In this document: in pieces, positions 1 to 8,836 of the stretch
Layout of the letters: the number at the start of each line of letters is the position of its first letter
Numbering within the stretch: the stretch's first letter is position 1
Source: CAZECE01 sp964510525
Lineage (GTDB): Bacteria; Pseudomonadota; Gammaproteobacteria; Pseudomonadales; JANQJO01
Length of the DNA: 46,113 bases
Direction: 5' to 3'
Assembly: GCA_964510525.1 (NCBI GenBank)
Contig: CAZECE010000129.1
Span: forward strand, 1 to 46,113
Position numbers and translations under genes: made by a program
Notes under the pieces: generated by a model
What the model was told of the DNA's origin: nothing
Databases searched by the model: none
What the model saw: the letters and a program-made list of their open reading frames with translations, nothing else

Positions 1-57
1 CCCACATAAGAGATAACTTACATATAATTTAGCCAAATCAGTCAATCACAAGCACAA

Positions 58-94
58 AAAAAAGCCAGCTGACGTTACATCAACTGACTTTTTT
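58..94 (-). terminator. Rho-independent terminator of rpoS
   Basis: Arms at 58-72 and 80-94 enclose a 7-base loop, about 55 bases past the rpoS stop. On the minus-strand transcript the 15-bp stem is fully paired if two G-U wobbles are allowed, and it runs into eight U residues. On the plus strand the same two positions are C-A mismatches, so the hairpin favours minus-strand transcripts, which fits rpoS. Nothing else is seen in 1-57 or 95-148. Confidence 0.75.
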
Positions 95-148
95 ATATTA
101 GTTTTAAACTATAGTCGTTTAAAAAAAACGTTTTAATAGACGCGAGCT

Positions 149-1237
149 TTAAACAAACAGATTCTCTCCGGAGAGCCCTTCTTTCTCCATAATATCCCGT
201 AAACGCTTTAAGGCTTCCACTTGGATTTGACGCACCCTTTCTCGCGTTAGACCTATTTCACGCCCTACTTCTTCAAGAGTACTCATTTCATAACCTCTTA
301 AACCAAATCGGCGCGCCACAACTTCACGCTGCTTTTCAGGCAACTGATCTACCCACACATCGATATTCCCCTTGAGGTCTGTGTCCTGAAGGATTTCAAC
401 AGGATCTGATACCACCACATCCGCAATGGTTTCCAAAACAGACTTGTCTGAATCATGACCAAGAGGTGAATCGACCGAGGATACCTGCTCATTTAAGCCA
501 AGCATCTTTTTGACATCTTCAATTGGCTTATCCAATAAATCAGCGATTTCTTCCGGCGAAGGCTCGTGATCTAACTTTTGAGTCAACTCTCGGGCCGCTC
601 TTAAGTAAACATTTAACTCTTTGACAACGTGAATGGGTAATCGAATCGTACGAGTCTGGTTCATGATCGCACGCTCGATTGTCTGGCGAATCCACCAGGT
701 AGCATAAGTCGAAAATCGGAACCCGCGCTCAGGATCAAATTTTTCAACCGCACGGATCAAACCTAAATTACCCTCTTCGATCAAATCCAACAACGAAAGG
801 CCTCGATTCACATAACGCCTAGCAATTTTCACCACCAAACGCAGGTTGCTTTCGATCATACGCTTACGCGCATCTTCATGACCTTGAAGCGCTCTTCGAG
901 CAAAATAAACTTCTTCCTCTGGGGTTAATAAAGGGGAAAAACCAATTTCATTTAAATAGATTTGAGTGGCATCGAGATTTTTCTGATCATACAGATCTGA
1001 GCGTCTTTTCTGCCCTCTTTGACGAATCTTAGATTCAATTTCAGGATCGTATTCGGTTTTCATCACCTGATCGTTTTGCGCCACAGAATCGCTATTGGCA
1101 TCATCGACTATTTCTTTGGTCGTTTTGGTTGGGAGTGATGGGTCGTCGTAAGAAAGGTTATCCATATCTTCAGTTTCCATACAGGTATTCATATTATCTT
1201 TCGCACTCACCTGGTCTTCTTTAATAAGACAAGACAT
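149..1237 (-). CDS. rpoS: RNA polymerase sigma factor RpoS
   Basis: Stationary-phase and general-stress sigma factor (sigma-38), which directs RNA polymerase to stress promoters. The 362-residue protein has an acidic, poorly conserved N-terminus (about 1-85), then region 1.2 (88-120), and region 2 with the core-binding and -10-recognition segment (DLIEEGNLGLIRAVEKF near 151-167, then FSTYATWWIRQ). Region 3 covers about 205-270, and region 4 carries the -35 helix-turn-helix (LEEVGREIGLTRERVRQIQ, 321-339). It is somewhat longer than the roughly 330-residue E. coli protein because of the N-terminal extension. An AGGA lies upstream of the ATG. The gene follows nlpD with a 77-bp gap; in relatives the main rpoS promoter lies inside nlpD, though none was located here. 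A sigma-70 identity is unlikely because the large regions 1.1 and non-conserved insert are absent and nlpD is the neighbour. Confidence 0.97.
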   Translation of the reverse strand: MSCLIKEDQVSAKDNMNTCMETEDMDNLSYDDPSLPTKTTKEIVDDANSDSVAQNDQVMKTEYDPEIESKIRQRGQKRRSDLYDQKNLDATQIYLNEIGFSPLLTPEEEVYFARRALQGHEDARKRMIESNLRLVVKIARRYVNRGLSLLDLIEEGNLGLIRAVEKFDPERGFRFSTYATWWIRQTIERAIMNQTRTIRLPIHVVKELNVYLRAARELTQKLDHEPSPEEIADLLDKPIEDVKKMLGLNEQVSSVDSPLGHDSDKSVLETIADVVVSDPVEILQDTDLKGNIDVWVDQLPEKQREVVARRFGLRGYEMSTLEEVGREIGLTRERVRQIQVEALKRLRDIMEKEGLSGENLFV

Positions 1238-1314
1238 AAATTGTGTTCCTATTCTGACAGAGTTAAAATTCGCACCGTTCGAATAAAAAAGATCAATGCT
1301 GGTCTTTAAAAGAT

Positions 1315-2106
1315 TTAAGGTAAGTAATCCAAAGGGTTAACAGGTTTTCCATCTTTACGAATCTCGAAATGCAAGCGATTCAAACCTGACGTCCCACTAG
1401 ATCCTATTTCGGCAATCTTCTGCCCAGCTTTAACTTGATCTCCTTCTTTTACTAGAATGCGGCTATTGTGGCCATAAGCCGTTAATAACTCGCGATCATG
1501 TCGAACGATAACCAAATTGCCATAACCCAACAGACCACTCCCTGTATACACAACCTTGCCTCTGGCGGCCGATTTAACGGGGTCTCCGGACTTACCGGCG
1601 ATGTCTATTCCCTTGTTCGGCTGAGGTCCAATTGTGAAAAATTCGACGATATTTCCGTCTGCTGGCCAAGACCATTCTATATCTACTCCTTTGTTTCTCC
1701 TTTTACCACCCCCTACATGGATCATTTTTTCATCTAAACTTATTTTTTTAGAACTTTTAGATCTATAAGGACTGGTTACAACATCATCTATAACCCACCT
1801 TTTAAATTTTGTGGTCTTTTTATAGGTTTTTCTTATAACTAAAGCATCCCCTGGATAGATCGTATAAGGCGAATTTAGTTGATTCCAGTAGATCAATTTT
1901 TGAGGAGAAATACCCAGGCGATTACCTATAGAAAATAAGGAATCTCCCTTTTGGATGCGATAAATATAATAGTCTCCTTTGGGTGAAGATCGTACAGAAC
2001 CCAAAGGCTGAGACTCCGCCTCAACATCGATTCGCGTGCCGGCTGGAGACAAGCAGCCTGATAAAACAACACAGCTTAACAGGAGAAATGAACGCCGAAT
2101 GTCCAT
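1315..2106 (-). CDS. nlpD: Lipoprotein NlpD, LysM and degenerate M23 domain
   Basis: Outer-membrane lipoprotein that in E. coli activates the amidase AmiC to split septal peptidoglycan. The signal peptide ends in the lipobox LSGC with Cys18. A LysM peptidoglycan-binding domain spans about 47-91, and an M23/LytM domain about 145-260. The metal-site residues are degenerate: the HxxxD motif reads NKGID (Asn164) and the HxH motif reads RLH (244-246). This is the signature of an activator rather than an active endopeptidase. The 263-residue length is shorter than E. coli NlpD because the linker is short. The start has a strong AAGGAG eight bases upstream, and the gene lies directly upstream of rpoS as in most gammaproteobacteria. 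Confidence 0.93.
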   Translation of the reverse strand: MDIRRSFLLLSCVVLSGCLSPAGTRIDVEAESQPLGSVRSSPKGDYYIYRIQKGDSLFSIGNRLGISPQKLIYWNQLNSPYTIYPGDALVIRKTYKKTTKFKRWVIDDVVTSPYRSKSSKKISLDEKMIHVGGGKRRNKGVDIEWSWPADGNIVEFFTIGPQPNKGIDIAGKSGDPVKSAARGKVVYTGSGLLGYGNLVIVRHDRELLTAYGHNSRILVKEGDQVKAGQKIAEIGSSGTSGLNRLHFEIRKDGKPVNPLDYLP

Positions 2107-2138
2107 ATTGGCTCCTTGCCAACAGTTTCTAATAACCT

Positions 2139-2214
2139 AGATTTAGACCTACTGACTTAGATTTAAACCTACTGACTTAAATTCTGCTAATGGCTTAACT
2201 TCAGCTAATGGCTT
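2139..2214. repeat. Two adjacent short tandem duplications between popT and nlpD
   Basis: Two 20-bp units (2139-2158 and 2159-2178) differ at one base. They are followed by two 18-bp units (2179-2196 and 2197-2214) that differ at two bases and share the ending GGCTT. The last unit overlaps the popT stop codon (2213-2215). The block fills most of the 106-bp gap between popT and nlpD, and no promoter or hairpin was recognised in it. Confidence 0.85.
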
Positions 2215-3157
2215 AGATTTGGGAAACAGGCCCATTTCGGGAAACACGCGGTTTTAATAAAGCCTCCATTCCCCCCAACAACAACGCCCCCAACACCATC
2301 AGCCCCAAACAAGCCATCAAGCCCGTACTCTCCGGCATTAATGCCTGATATTCAGCTGGCCAAATATTTTTCTGCAATAAAGGGACTGCTTCGCCATGGC
2401 TGTTCAGACGAGTGCTCAGCGTCTCTTTCCAAGGCCATACCTTGATCAAAGAGCCCAACATCAGCCCCAATAAAAACATAAACGTCTTGGCCTTGTAGTG
2501 GGTTAAAAAGTAGTTCACCAGATGGACAAATGCAAATAATCCTATAAAACAGCCGGCCAGAAAGCTGCTCAGGATACCCAAATCCAACTGTTGAATAGCG
2601 GTTATCACCGTTCCATAAAATCCCAGTAACAACAAAATAAAACTGCCGGAAATACCAGGCAACACCATGGCACAAATCGCAACTGCTCCCGCCAGAAAAA
2701 TTTTCAAAAAACTGGGTGACACTTGAGCTGGCACTTGCAAACTCAACCAAGCGCTGCACGCAATGCCCAACAGCAAAAACACACTTTCTACTAACCGCCA
2801 CCGATCAATCGCCTTAATCATCAGCACCCCTGAACTGATGATCAAACCAAAAAAGAACGACCACAACGCTTCGGGGTGTTGATATAAAAGATACTTAATG
2901 ACGTGGGACAACAACCCAATACTGGTCACGACTCCCAGCCCTAAGAGCACTAAAAAGGTCATGTCTTGACGCACCCAAAAGGTTTTAATGCCCTCTTTAA
3001 ACAGTACTTTCCAACCCTCCTTGCTTAAAGAGCTCAGCGCCAACAGCAGCCGATCATAAATTCCGGTGATAAACGCAATCGTCCCACCTGAGACACCCGG
3101 CACGACGTCCGCAGCCCCCATGACCAAGCCTCGCAAATAAATTAAAAACCAGTCCAT
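2213..3157 (-). CDS. popT: DUF368 membrane protein, PopT-type undecaprenyl-phosphate translocase
   Basis: Polytopic inner-membrane protein of 314 residues, belonging to family DUF368. The two internally related glycine-rich signatures are both visible: DVVPGVSGGTIAFITGIYD near residues 18-36 and VLPGISGSFILLLLGFY near 164-180. They are separated by several hydrophobic segments. DUF368 proteins have been shown to act as undecaprenyl-phosphate translocases (PopT), returning the C55 carrier lipid to the cytoplasmic face for cell-wall and O-antigen synthesis. AGGAG stands five bases before the ATG. The gene begins 17 bp after ispF, so it is probably co-transcribed with two genes of isoprenoid precursor synthesis. 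The family assignment is firm. The translocase role is by homology only. Confidence 0.85.
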   Translation of the reverse strand: MDWFLIYLRGLVMGAADVVPGVSGGTIAFITGIYDRLLLALSSLSKEGWKVLFKEGIKTFWVRQDMTFLVLLGLGVVTSIGLLSHVIKYLLYQHPEALWSFFFGLIISSGVLMIKAIDRWRLVESVFLLLGIACSAWLSLQVPAQVSPSFLKIFLAGAVAICAMVLPGISGSFILLLLGFYGTVITAIQQLDLGILSSFLAGCFIGLFAFVHLVNYFLTHYKAKTFMFLLGLMLGSLIKVWPWKETLSTRLNSHGEAVPLLQKNIWPAEYQALMPESTGLMACLGLMVLGALLLGGMEALLKPRVSRNGPVSQI

Positions 3158-3174
3158 TTAACTCCTCTCTCGAC

Positions 3175-3654
3175 TCATAACGATTGCATTAACAACACCA
3201 CCGCATGGGCAGCAATCCCTTCTTCACGCCCTGTGTACCCTAACCTTTCGGTGGTGGTTGCTTTTAAATTTAACTGAGAGACATCGGCCTGCAATACATT
3301 CGCAATCACAGCTTTCATGTCCTCAAGATAGGGGCTTAGCTTTGGGCGCTGAGCCACCACGGTTGCATCTAAATTCCCAATCACCCAACCGAGCTCGCGC
3401 ACTTTACCAAAGACCTCTGCTAACAACTCAGTACTGGCGATGCCCTTGTATCGATCATCGGAATCCGGGAAGTGTTGGCCAATATCGCCTAACCCTGCAG
3501 CACCTAAACAGGCATCACAAATCGCATGAAGCAACACATCCCCATCCGAATGCGCCAGTAAAGCTTGATTATGATGAATTTTCACTCCACCCAAGATGAC
3601 ATGATCGCCAGGGACCAGTGCGTGCACATCAAAGCCATGACCAATACGAAACAT
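3175..3654 (-). CDS. ispF: 2-C-methyl-D-erythritol 2,4-cyclodiphosphate synthase
   Basis: MEP-pathway enzyme converting CDP-ME 2-phosphate to ME-2,4-cyclodiphosphate and CMP, on the way to IPP for ubiquinone and undecaprenyl lipids. The zinc ligands are visible as GFDVH (Asp9, His11) and His43 in SDGDVLLHA, followed by the typical GDIGQHFPDSD loop. The start was placed at the ATG ending at 3654, giving 159 residues, the usual family length. It overlaps the ispD stop by one base (TGATG) and has AAGGAG five bases upstream inside ispD. A TTG one codon earlier is possible but unnecessary. The overlap implies translational coupling to ispD. Confidence 0.96.
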   Translation of the reverse strand: MFRIGHGFDVHALVPGDHVILGGVKIHHNQALLAHSDGDVLLHAICDACLGAAGLGDIGQHFPDSDDRYKGIASTELLAEVFGKVRELGWVIGNLDATVVAQRPKLSPYLEDMKAVIANVLQADVSQLNLKATTTERLGYTGREEGIAAHAVVLLMQSL

Positions 3655-4493
3655 CAACTCTCCTTATTTGCAGCCCCATCGACTGAGACCCCATCGAGTT
3701 CCACGTCATCGAAAAAGCTTACCACTTTGTTTAAGTCGCCAGGGTAGGTGACTTTAATGTTATCAGGAGCTCCTTGAATCATAACTACAGACTTACCCAA
3801 TAACTCGAGGGCTTCGGCTTCGTCGTTTACCCGCCTTTGATCTAAAGCCACTGTGCGCAACGCTTGCAGTAAATCTCCAAAACGTGCCACTTGAGGAGTG
3901 TAAGCTTGCCATAAGCCGGATCGATCAACACTGCTTGTCACCATTGGCTGATGATCAGCATCCAAATCAGAACGCACACGCTTAAGACTGTCCGAAACGG
4001 GTATTCCCAATACCGCACCAGACACCTGTTCAGTCTCTTGCTCCTCTTGTGCCTGACAGAAAGCCTGAAGTTTGACTAAGTCTGCTGAAGTGACACAAGG
4101 TCTGGCAATGTCGTGCACAAAGACCCAATCGGTCGGTAACGCCCTGGATGCCAGTTGTTCGAGTCCAAACAAAACCGATCGCCATCGATCACTGCCACCC
4201 TCACACACCAATAATCGAGGGTCTTTTGCAGCTGCTAGCGAATGAAACCAGGCATCCTCTTTCGCAATCGAGACAACCACCGTGTTAAACGGTTTAAACG
4301 ACAATAAGGCCTGAAGGGTCCAATCGGCAACCGGCTTACCAAGCACGGAGGCATACTGCTTCGGTACACTCCCCTCAGCATTGCCATTCCCCTGCGCATT
4401 AAACCGACGACCAGTCCCAGCCGCAGGCACAACGCACCAATAATTGGAAGATCCCAGACCACTTGGCTCGCTATTGAGTTTCGGGTAAGTCAT
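3654..4493 (-). CDS. ispD: 2-C-methyl-D-erythritol 4-phosphate cytidylyltransferase
   Basis: Transfers CMP from CTP to MEP in the MEP isoprenoid pathway. The nucleotide-binding loop VVPAAGTGRRF is followed by PKQY, and the later VHDIARP and RVNDEAEALE segments are typical of the family. Two features are unusual. There is a 15-20 residue N-terminal tail before the loop, and about eight extra Gly/Asn-rich residues (NAQGNGNAEGSV region) sit between GRRF and PKQY. These make the protein 279 residues, against about 235 usually. The ATG at 4493 overlaps ftsB by 23 bp. A GTG at 4514 would add seven residues, and neither has a clear ribosome binding site, so the start is uncertain. Confidence 0.93.
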   Translation of the reverse strand: MTYPKLNSEPSGLGSSNYWCVVPAAGTGRRFNAQGNGNAEGSVPKQYASVLGKPVADWTLQALLSFKPFNTVVVSIAKEDAWFHSLAAAKDPRLLVCEGGSDRWRSVLFGLEQLASRALPTDWVFVHDIARPCVTSADLVKLQAFCQAQEEQETEQVSGAVLGIPVSDSLKRVRSDLDADHQPMVTSSVDRSGLWQAYTPQVARFGDLLQALRTVALDQRRVNDEAEALELLGKSVVMIQGAPDNIKVTYPGDLNKVVSFFDDVELDGVSVDGAANKES

Positions 4494-4764
4494 GAAGATA
4501 ATAAAAAGTTTCACCTGGGCGGATCATCCCCAAATCCAAACGCGCACGCGCTTCAATAGCGGTGCCTTTTGCATTCAAGGCACCTATATCTTGCGACAAG
4601 GACAGATTCGCCGCTTCCATCAACGCTAGCTCAGCACTCTGCTGCTGAATTCGTTGATCTAGGTTCCATACAGCTGGAAGTCCATTATTCCCGCTCCACA
4701 AATCCATTTGCAGTATTAAAACTGTTATTACCAGCGCACCGCATCCAAAATAACGAAGTTTCAT
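4471..4764 (-). CDS. ftsB: Cell division protein FtsB
   Basis: Small bitopic divisome protein that forms the FtsQLB complex activating septal peptidoglycan synthesis. The protein of 97 residues has a short cytoplasmic N-terminus, one transmembrane helix (about 5-22), then a periplasmic coiled coil (DQRIQQQSAELALMEAAN) and the conserved C-terminal IEARARLDLGMIRPGE segment. The start at 4764 was chosen over an upstream in-frame codon because GGGAGG lies six bases before it and the length then matches the family. Its place between eno and ispD is the standard one. Its 3' end overlaps ispD. Confidence 0.95.
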   Translation of the reverse strand: MKLRYFGCGALVITVLILQMDLWSGNNGLPAVWNLDQRIQQQSAELALMEAANLSLSQDIGALNAKGTAIEARARLDLGMIRPGETFYYLHDLPETQ

Positions 4765-4787
4765 ACAGGACCTCCCTTTCAGTGCCA

Positions 4788-4815
4788 AGTCATGCTTATG
4801 TAGTCATGCTTATGT
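4788..4815. repeat. Perfect 2 x 14-bp tandem duplication in the eno-ftsB gap
   Basis: The 14-base unit AGTCATGCTTATGT occurs at 4788-4801 and again at 4802-4815 without a mismatch. It fills 28 of the 70 bases between eno and ftsB. No coding role is seen. It belongs to a set of similar microduplications in this window. Confidence 0.95.
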
Positions 4816-4834
4816 ATTAAAACTCAAAAGCGGG

Positions 4835-6160
4835 TTAAGACTGCCAACACAGTGGGCTAAAACGCTCAAACTCACCCTTACCTTTGTAAGAAGCTCGCTC
4901 CCTTAAGGCTTCTTCAATACGCAACAGCTGGTTATATTTGGCCGTTCGATCGGTACGACACAAGGAGCCCGTTTTGATTTGACCCGCACACGTGGCGACC
5001 GCTAAATCCGCTAAGGAAACGTCTTCCGTTTCACCCGAACGATGACTGATCACCGCCGTATAACCCGCTTGTTTGGCCTTATTGATGGCCCCCAGAGTTT
5101 CACTAAGAGTACCAATCTGATTGAATTTGATCAGAATCGAGTTCGCGATGTTTTTTTCAATGCCTTCTTCCAAAATGGCCGTATTGGTCACAAACAAATC
5201 GTCACCAACCAATTGAACGCGATCCCCCAAGGTTTCTGTCAGAATTTTCCAGCCCGCCCAGTCGTTTTCACTCAAACCGTCCTCAATAGATACAATAGGG
5301 AACTTCTCCGTCAGGTTCTTCAAGTAATGCACAAAGCCTTCCGCATCTAACGACACACCTTCGCCCGACAAATGGTATTGACCGTCTTTGTAAAATTCTG
5401 AAGCCGCGCAATCCAACGCCAGCACTACCTCTTCCCCTATTTTGTAACCCGCGTTTTGAACCGCCTCGACAATCATTTCTAACGCTTGCTCATTCGAAGC
5501 CAAGTTCGGTGCAAAGCCCCCTTCATCACCGACAGCCGTATTCAAGCCATTGGCTTGCAGCAGTTTTTTGAGTGCATGAAAAATTTCCACGCCACAACGC
5601 AATGCGTCTGAAAAGCGAGTAAATCCGACGGGTTGAATCATGAATTCTTGAATATCAACGTTGTTATCGGCATGCGCCCCACCGTTTAAAATATTCATCA
5701 TTGGAACGGGCATCGAATAAGGACCGACAGAATCACCGTCAATCAACGTAGAGAGGTACTCGTAAAATGCCAAACCTTTGTCTTGAGCCGCCGCTTTTGC
5801 TAACGCCAGCGACGTGGCTAACATCGCATTGGCGCCAAGCTGGCCTTTATTTTCTGTGCCATCCAAATCAATTAATAATTGATCCAGCTCAGATTGTGGA
5901 AAGGGTGATTTCTTCAAAAGCGCCGCACGGATCGACCGATGCACATTACTGACTGCTGACTGGACGCCCTTGCCTAAATAACGCCCCGCTTCACCATCAC
6001 GCAATTCCAGCGCTTCTCGTTGGCCAGTAGACGCACCAGAAGGCGCTGCCGCTCGACCAATGACGCCTGATGATAAAATCACATCCACCTCAACCGTCGG
6101 GTTCCCTCGGGAATCTAAAATTTCTCTGGCACGGACATCTGTAATCACCGAATCAGACAT
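4835..6160 (-). CDS. eno: Enolase
   Basis: Glycolytic enzyme interconverting 2-phosphoglycerate and phosphoenolpyruvate, also part of the RNA degradosome in E. coli. The 441-residue length is close to the usual 430. Visible hallmarks are the N-terminal REILDSRGNPTVEVDV, GGAHADNNVDIQEFMIQP, the metal-site segments SIEDGLSENDW and LVGDDLFVTN, the catalytic-lysine segment ILIKFNQIGTLSET, and the signature HRSGETED. GGAG lies eight bases before the ATG. The gene lies 30 bp after kdsA in the same direction, the arrangement seen in many gammaproteobacteria. Confidence 0.98.
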   Translation of the reverse strand: MSDSVITDVRAREILDSRGNPTVEVDVILSSGVIGRAAAPSGASTGQREALELRDGEAGRYLGKGVQSAVSNVHRSIRAALLKKSPFPQSELDQLLIDLDGTENKGQLGANAMLATSLALAKAAAQDKGLAFYEYLSTLIDGDSVGPYSMPVPMMNILNGGAHADNNVDIQEFMIQPVGFTRFSDALRCGVEIFHALKKLLQANGLNTAVGDEGGFAPNLASNEQALEMIVEAVQNAGYKIGEEVVLALDCAASEFYKDGQYHLSGEGVSLDAEGFVHYLKNLTEKFPIVSIEDGLSENDWAGWKILTETLGDRVQLVGDDLFVTNTAILEEGIEKNIANSILIKFNQIGTLSETLGAINKAKQAGYTAVISHRSGETEDVSLADLAVATCAGQIKTGSLCRTDRTAKYNQLLRIEEALRERASYKGKGEFERFSPLCWQS

Positions 6161-6190
6161 GAAAAGGTCTCCTAATTTTAAGTTATTTTG

Positions 6191-7087
6191 TTACGCTGTA
6201 TTGAGATTGGGAAAGGACTTTACCAAAGCGTCCAAGGCTTTAATTTGCGTCAAAAAAGGCTCCAGCTGGTCCATACGTAGCGCACAAGGACCATCACATT
6301 TGGCGGCACTCGGGTTGGGGTGCATTTCCAAAAACAACCCAGCAATGCCTTGGCTGATGCCTGCTCTGGCCAAATCCACTACCTGCTCACGGCGCCCACC
6401 TGTTGCGGAGGGCAATCCTCCTGGCTGTTGCAGCGCGTGGGTTACATCAAACACCAAAGGAAAACCAAAACGCTTCATGACACCAAAACCCAGCATATCC
6501 ACCACTAAATTCTGATACCCAAAACTGGTGCCCCGCTCGCACAACAACAGCTGGTCGTGGCCGAGCTCTTGGAATTTTTCGATAATATGCCTAACGTCTT
6601 GAGGCGCCAAAAACTGCGCTTTCTTAATATTGATTAGCCGGCCACTCCGAGCCAAAGCCGTGACCAAATCGGTTTGACGGCATAAAAAAGCGGGCAGTTG
6701 CAAAACATCCACCACTTCCGCCACCGGCTCAACCTGAGCAGGCTCATGAACATCCGTCAAAATCGGCACCCCAAAACGCTCTTTGACCGCCGCCAACCAC
6801 TGAACCCCTTGCGCCAAGCCTGGCCCACGAAATGAATGCACCGAAGAGCGGTTCGCTTTATCAAACGACGCTTTAAAAACATATGGGATTTCCAAACTCT
6901 GACACACCGCCACACAATGCTCAGCGACTTCTAACGTCAAGGCTTCAGACTCTAGCACATTCAATCCTGCCATCAGCACCAACGGCTGATCATTACCGAA
7001 GGCAATCGAGCCGGAGTGCGTTTTTAAACTGACTGTCTTTGGCGTATTTATCTTTGGGGCATTTGGAGTTGGGTTATTTGGTGTCAT
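6191..7087 (-). CDS. kdsA: 3-deoxy-8-phosphooctulonate synthase
   Basis: Condenses phosphoenolpyruvate with arabinose 5-phosphate to give Kdo 8-phosphate for the LPS inner core. Visible family segments are LMAGLNVLES, FKASFDKANRSS, TDVHEP, QLPAFLCRQTDLV, IKKAQFLAP and CERGTSFGYQNLVVDM. The Asn in AGLNVLES, in place of Cys, indicates the metal-independent class. The first 20 or so residues are a Pro/Asn/Thr-rich tail with PN and TPK repeats that lies outside the catalytic barrel. It explains the 298-residue length against about 284. The start overlaps the 3' end of pyrG by 14 bp, suggesting coupled translation. Confidence 0.97.
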   Translation of the reverse strand: MTPNNPTPNAPKINTPKTVSLKTHSGSIAFGNDQPLVLMAGLNVLESEALTLEVAEHCVAVCQSLEIPYVFKASFDKANRSSVHSFRGPGLAQGVQWLAAVKERFGVPILTDVHEPAQVEPVAEVVDVLQLPAFLCRQTDLVTALARSGRLINIKKAQFLAPQDVRHIIEKFQELGHDQLLLCERGTSFGYQNLVVDMLGFGVMKRFGFPLVFDVTHALQQPGGLPSATGGRREQVVDLARAGISQGIAGLFLEMHPNPSAAKCDGPCALRMDQLEPFLTQIKALDALVKSFPNLNTA

Positions 7088-8765
7088 CTAAGGGCTCACG
7101 CAATTTTTGTTTAAGCTGCTCCATGTGGCCCCGAGTTTCCTGAGCCAAGGCCTTGGCTGACTCAATGAAACCCACAAACACAGGGTGTGGTTCGCGCGGG
7201 CTGGACGCAAATTCCGGGTGAAACTGACAACCAAAAAACCAAGGGTGTTTCGGGATTTCCAAAATTTCGACCAGCGCACCATCGATTGAACGACCGCCAA
7301 TGGACAAGCCTTTGGCTTCACATTCCGCCACATAGCTTTCATTCACTTCATAACGGTGTCGGTGTCGCTCAGAAATAATCTCTCGCTGATACAGCTGGTA
7401 CGCCAAGCTGCCCTTGCTCAAGCGACATGACTGAGCCCCCAGTCGCATCGTGCCTCCCAAATCATCTTGATCGTCACGCGCCTCTTTCGAGCCATCCGCC
7501 GCTACCCATTCCGTCACCAAGGCCACCACGGGATCAGGCGTTTCGGGATTCAATTCGCTGCTGTGTGCCAAGGGTTTGCCCAAGACATTTCTCACAAATT
7601 CAACCAGTGCCAACTGCATGCCCAGACAAATACCAAAAAAGGGAATTTTGTTCTCGCGTGCGTATTGGATGGCGACAATTTTCCCTTCCGTACCGCGACT
7701 GCCAAAACCACCGGGAACCAGCAGCGCATCAATACCCAGTAACGCCTGAACACCTAGATTCTCTATATCTTCGGCATCGATGTATCGAATGTCCACTCGA
7801 GTACGGGTGGAAATTCCAGCGTGCTTTAAAGCCTCGTTTAACGATTTATAAGCGTCCGCCAACTCAGTGTATTTCCCAACCATGCCCACACAAATCTGAG
7901 CGGTCGGATGACGCTCCAGTTCCACAACGCGCTCCCAATCAGACAGATCAGCGGCTTTAACGCGGTTCATCAAATTCAACTTTTCAATGATGATGTTGTC
8001 CAGCCCTTGAGCATGCAGATGACCCGGGATCGCATAAATACTTTCTAAGTCGGGGCAAGAAATAACCGCCTGCGGCTCCACATTAGTGAATAAACCGATC
8101 TTACGCAGCGCATCGGATGAAATTTCGTGGTCGGAACGACAGATCAGAATATCTGGCTGCAGGCCGATGGAGCGCAACTCTTTTACCGAGTGCTGGGTGG
8201 GCTTGGTCTTAATCTCACCCGCGGAAGGGATGTATGGCACCAAGGTCAAATGCACGTAGGCGGTTCGCTTGCGCCCTAATTCCGAGCCTAACTGACGCAC
8301 CGCCTCTAAGAATGGCAAAGACTCTATGTCCCCAACCGTGCCGCCAATTTCAACCAAGACAACATCGACATCGGGATCAACTGAGGTGATTTTGTGTTTG
8401 ATCGCATCGGTGATATGAGGAATGACTTGAACCGTTGCCCCCAGGTAATCCCCTCGGCGCTCTTTTGCGATCACTTCGGAATAAATTTTACCCGTAGTGA
8501 AATTGTTCTTCTGGGTCATTCGAGCACGGACAAAACGCTCGTAGTGCCCCAGATCCAAGTCGGTTTCGGCGCCATCTTCGGTTACAAACACCTCACCATG
8601 CTGAAATGGACTCATCGTGCCCGGATCCACATTGATGTAAGGATCCAACTTAACCAATGTGACCTTTAACCCCCGACTTTCGAGGATGGCCGCTAATGAC
8701 GCCGCTGCCATGCCTTTGCCTAAGGAAGACACCACCCCACCTGTGACAAAAATATAATGATTCAT
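7074..8765 (-). CDS. pyrG: CTP synthase (glutamine hydrolysing)
   Basis: Makes CTP from UTP, ATP and glutamine. The 563-residue protein has the N-terminal amidoligase domain (1-270) with the P-loop GGVVSSLGKG and the UTP/ATP segment KLDPYINVDPGTMSPFQHGE. A class-I glutamine amidotransferase domain follows (about 290-550), with nucleophile Cys380 in PFFGICLGMQ and the His-Glu pair in FHPEFASSP. The product CTP is also the substrate of IspD encoded in the same run. It is slightly longer than E. coli PyrG (545). No strong ribosome binding site is visible. A 71-bp gap separates it from tilS. Confidence 0.98.
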   Translation of the reverse strand: MNHYIFVTGGVVSSLGKGMAAASLAAILESRGLKVTLVKLDPYINVDPGTMSPFQHGEVFVTEDGAETDLDLGHYERFVRARMTQKNNFTTGKIYSEVIAKERRGDYLGATVQVIPHITDAIKHKITSVDPDVDVVLVEIGGTVGDIESLPFLEAVRQLGSELGRKRTAYVHLTLVPYIPSAGEIKTKPTQHSVKELRSIGLQPDILICRSDHEISSDALRKIGLFTNVEPQAVISCPDLESIYAIPGHLHAQGLDNIIIEKLNLMNRVKAADLSDWERVVELERHPTAQICVGMVGKYTELADAYKSLNEALKHAGISTRTRVDIRYIDAEDIENLGVQALLGIDALLVPGGFGSRGTEGKIVAIQYARENKIPFFGICLGMQLALVEFVRNVLGKPLAHSSELNPETPDPVVALVTEWVAADGSKEARDDQDDLGGTMRLGAQSCRLSKGSLAYQLYQREIISERHRHRYEVNESYVAECEAKGLSIGGRSIDGALVEILEIPKHPWFFGCQFHPEFASSPREPHPVFVGFIESAKALAQETRGHMEQLKQKLREPLDDTK

Positions 8766-8836
8766 ATCGCTACCCGATTAAACGCCTCTACCCCAAAAGC
8801 TTGGCGATTTTAACAAAGAATGGACTTGGGGTCATA

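Noticed and set aside
7427..7960. 177-codon plus-strand frame across pyrG
   Set aside because: Antisense shadow of a conserved enzyme with implausible Cys/Pro/Arg-rich composition.
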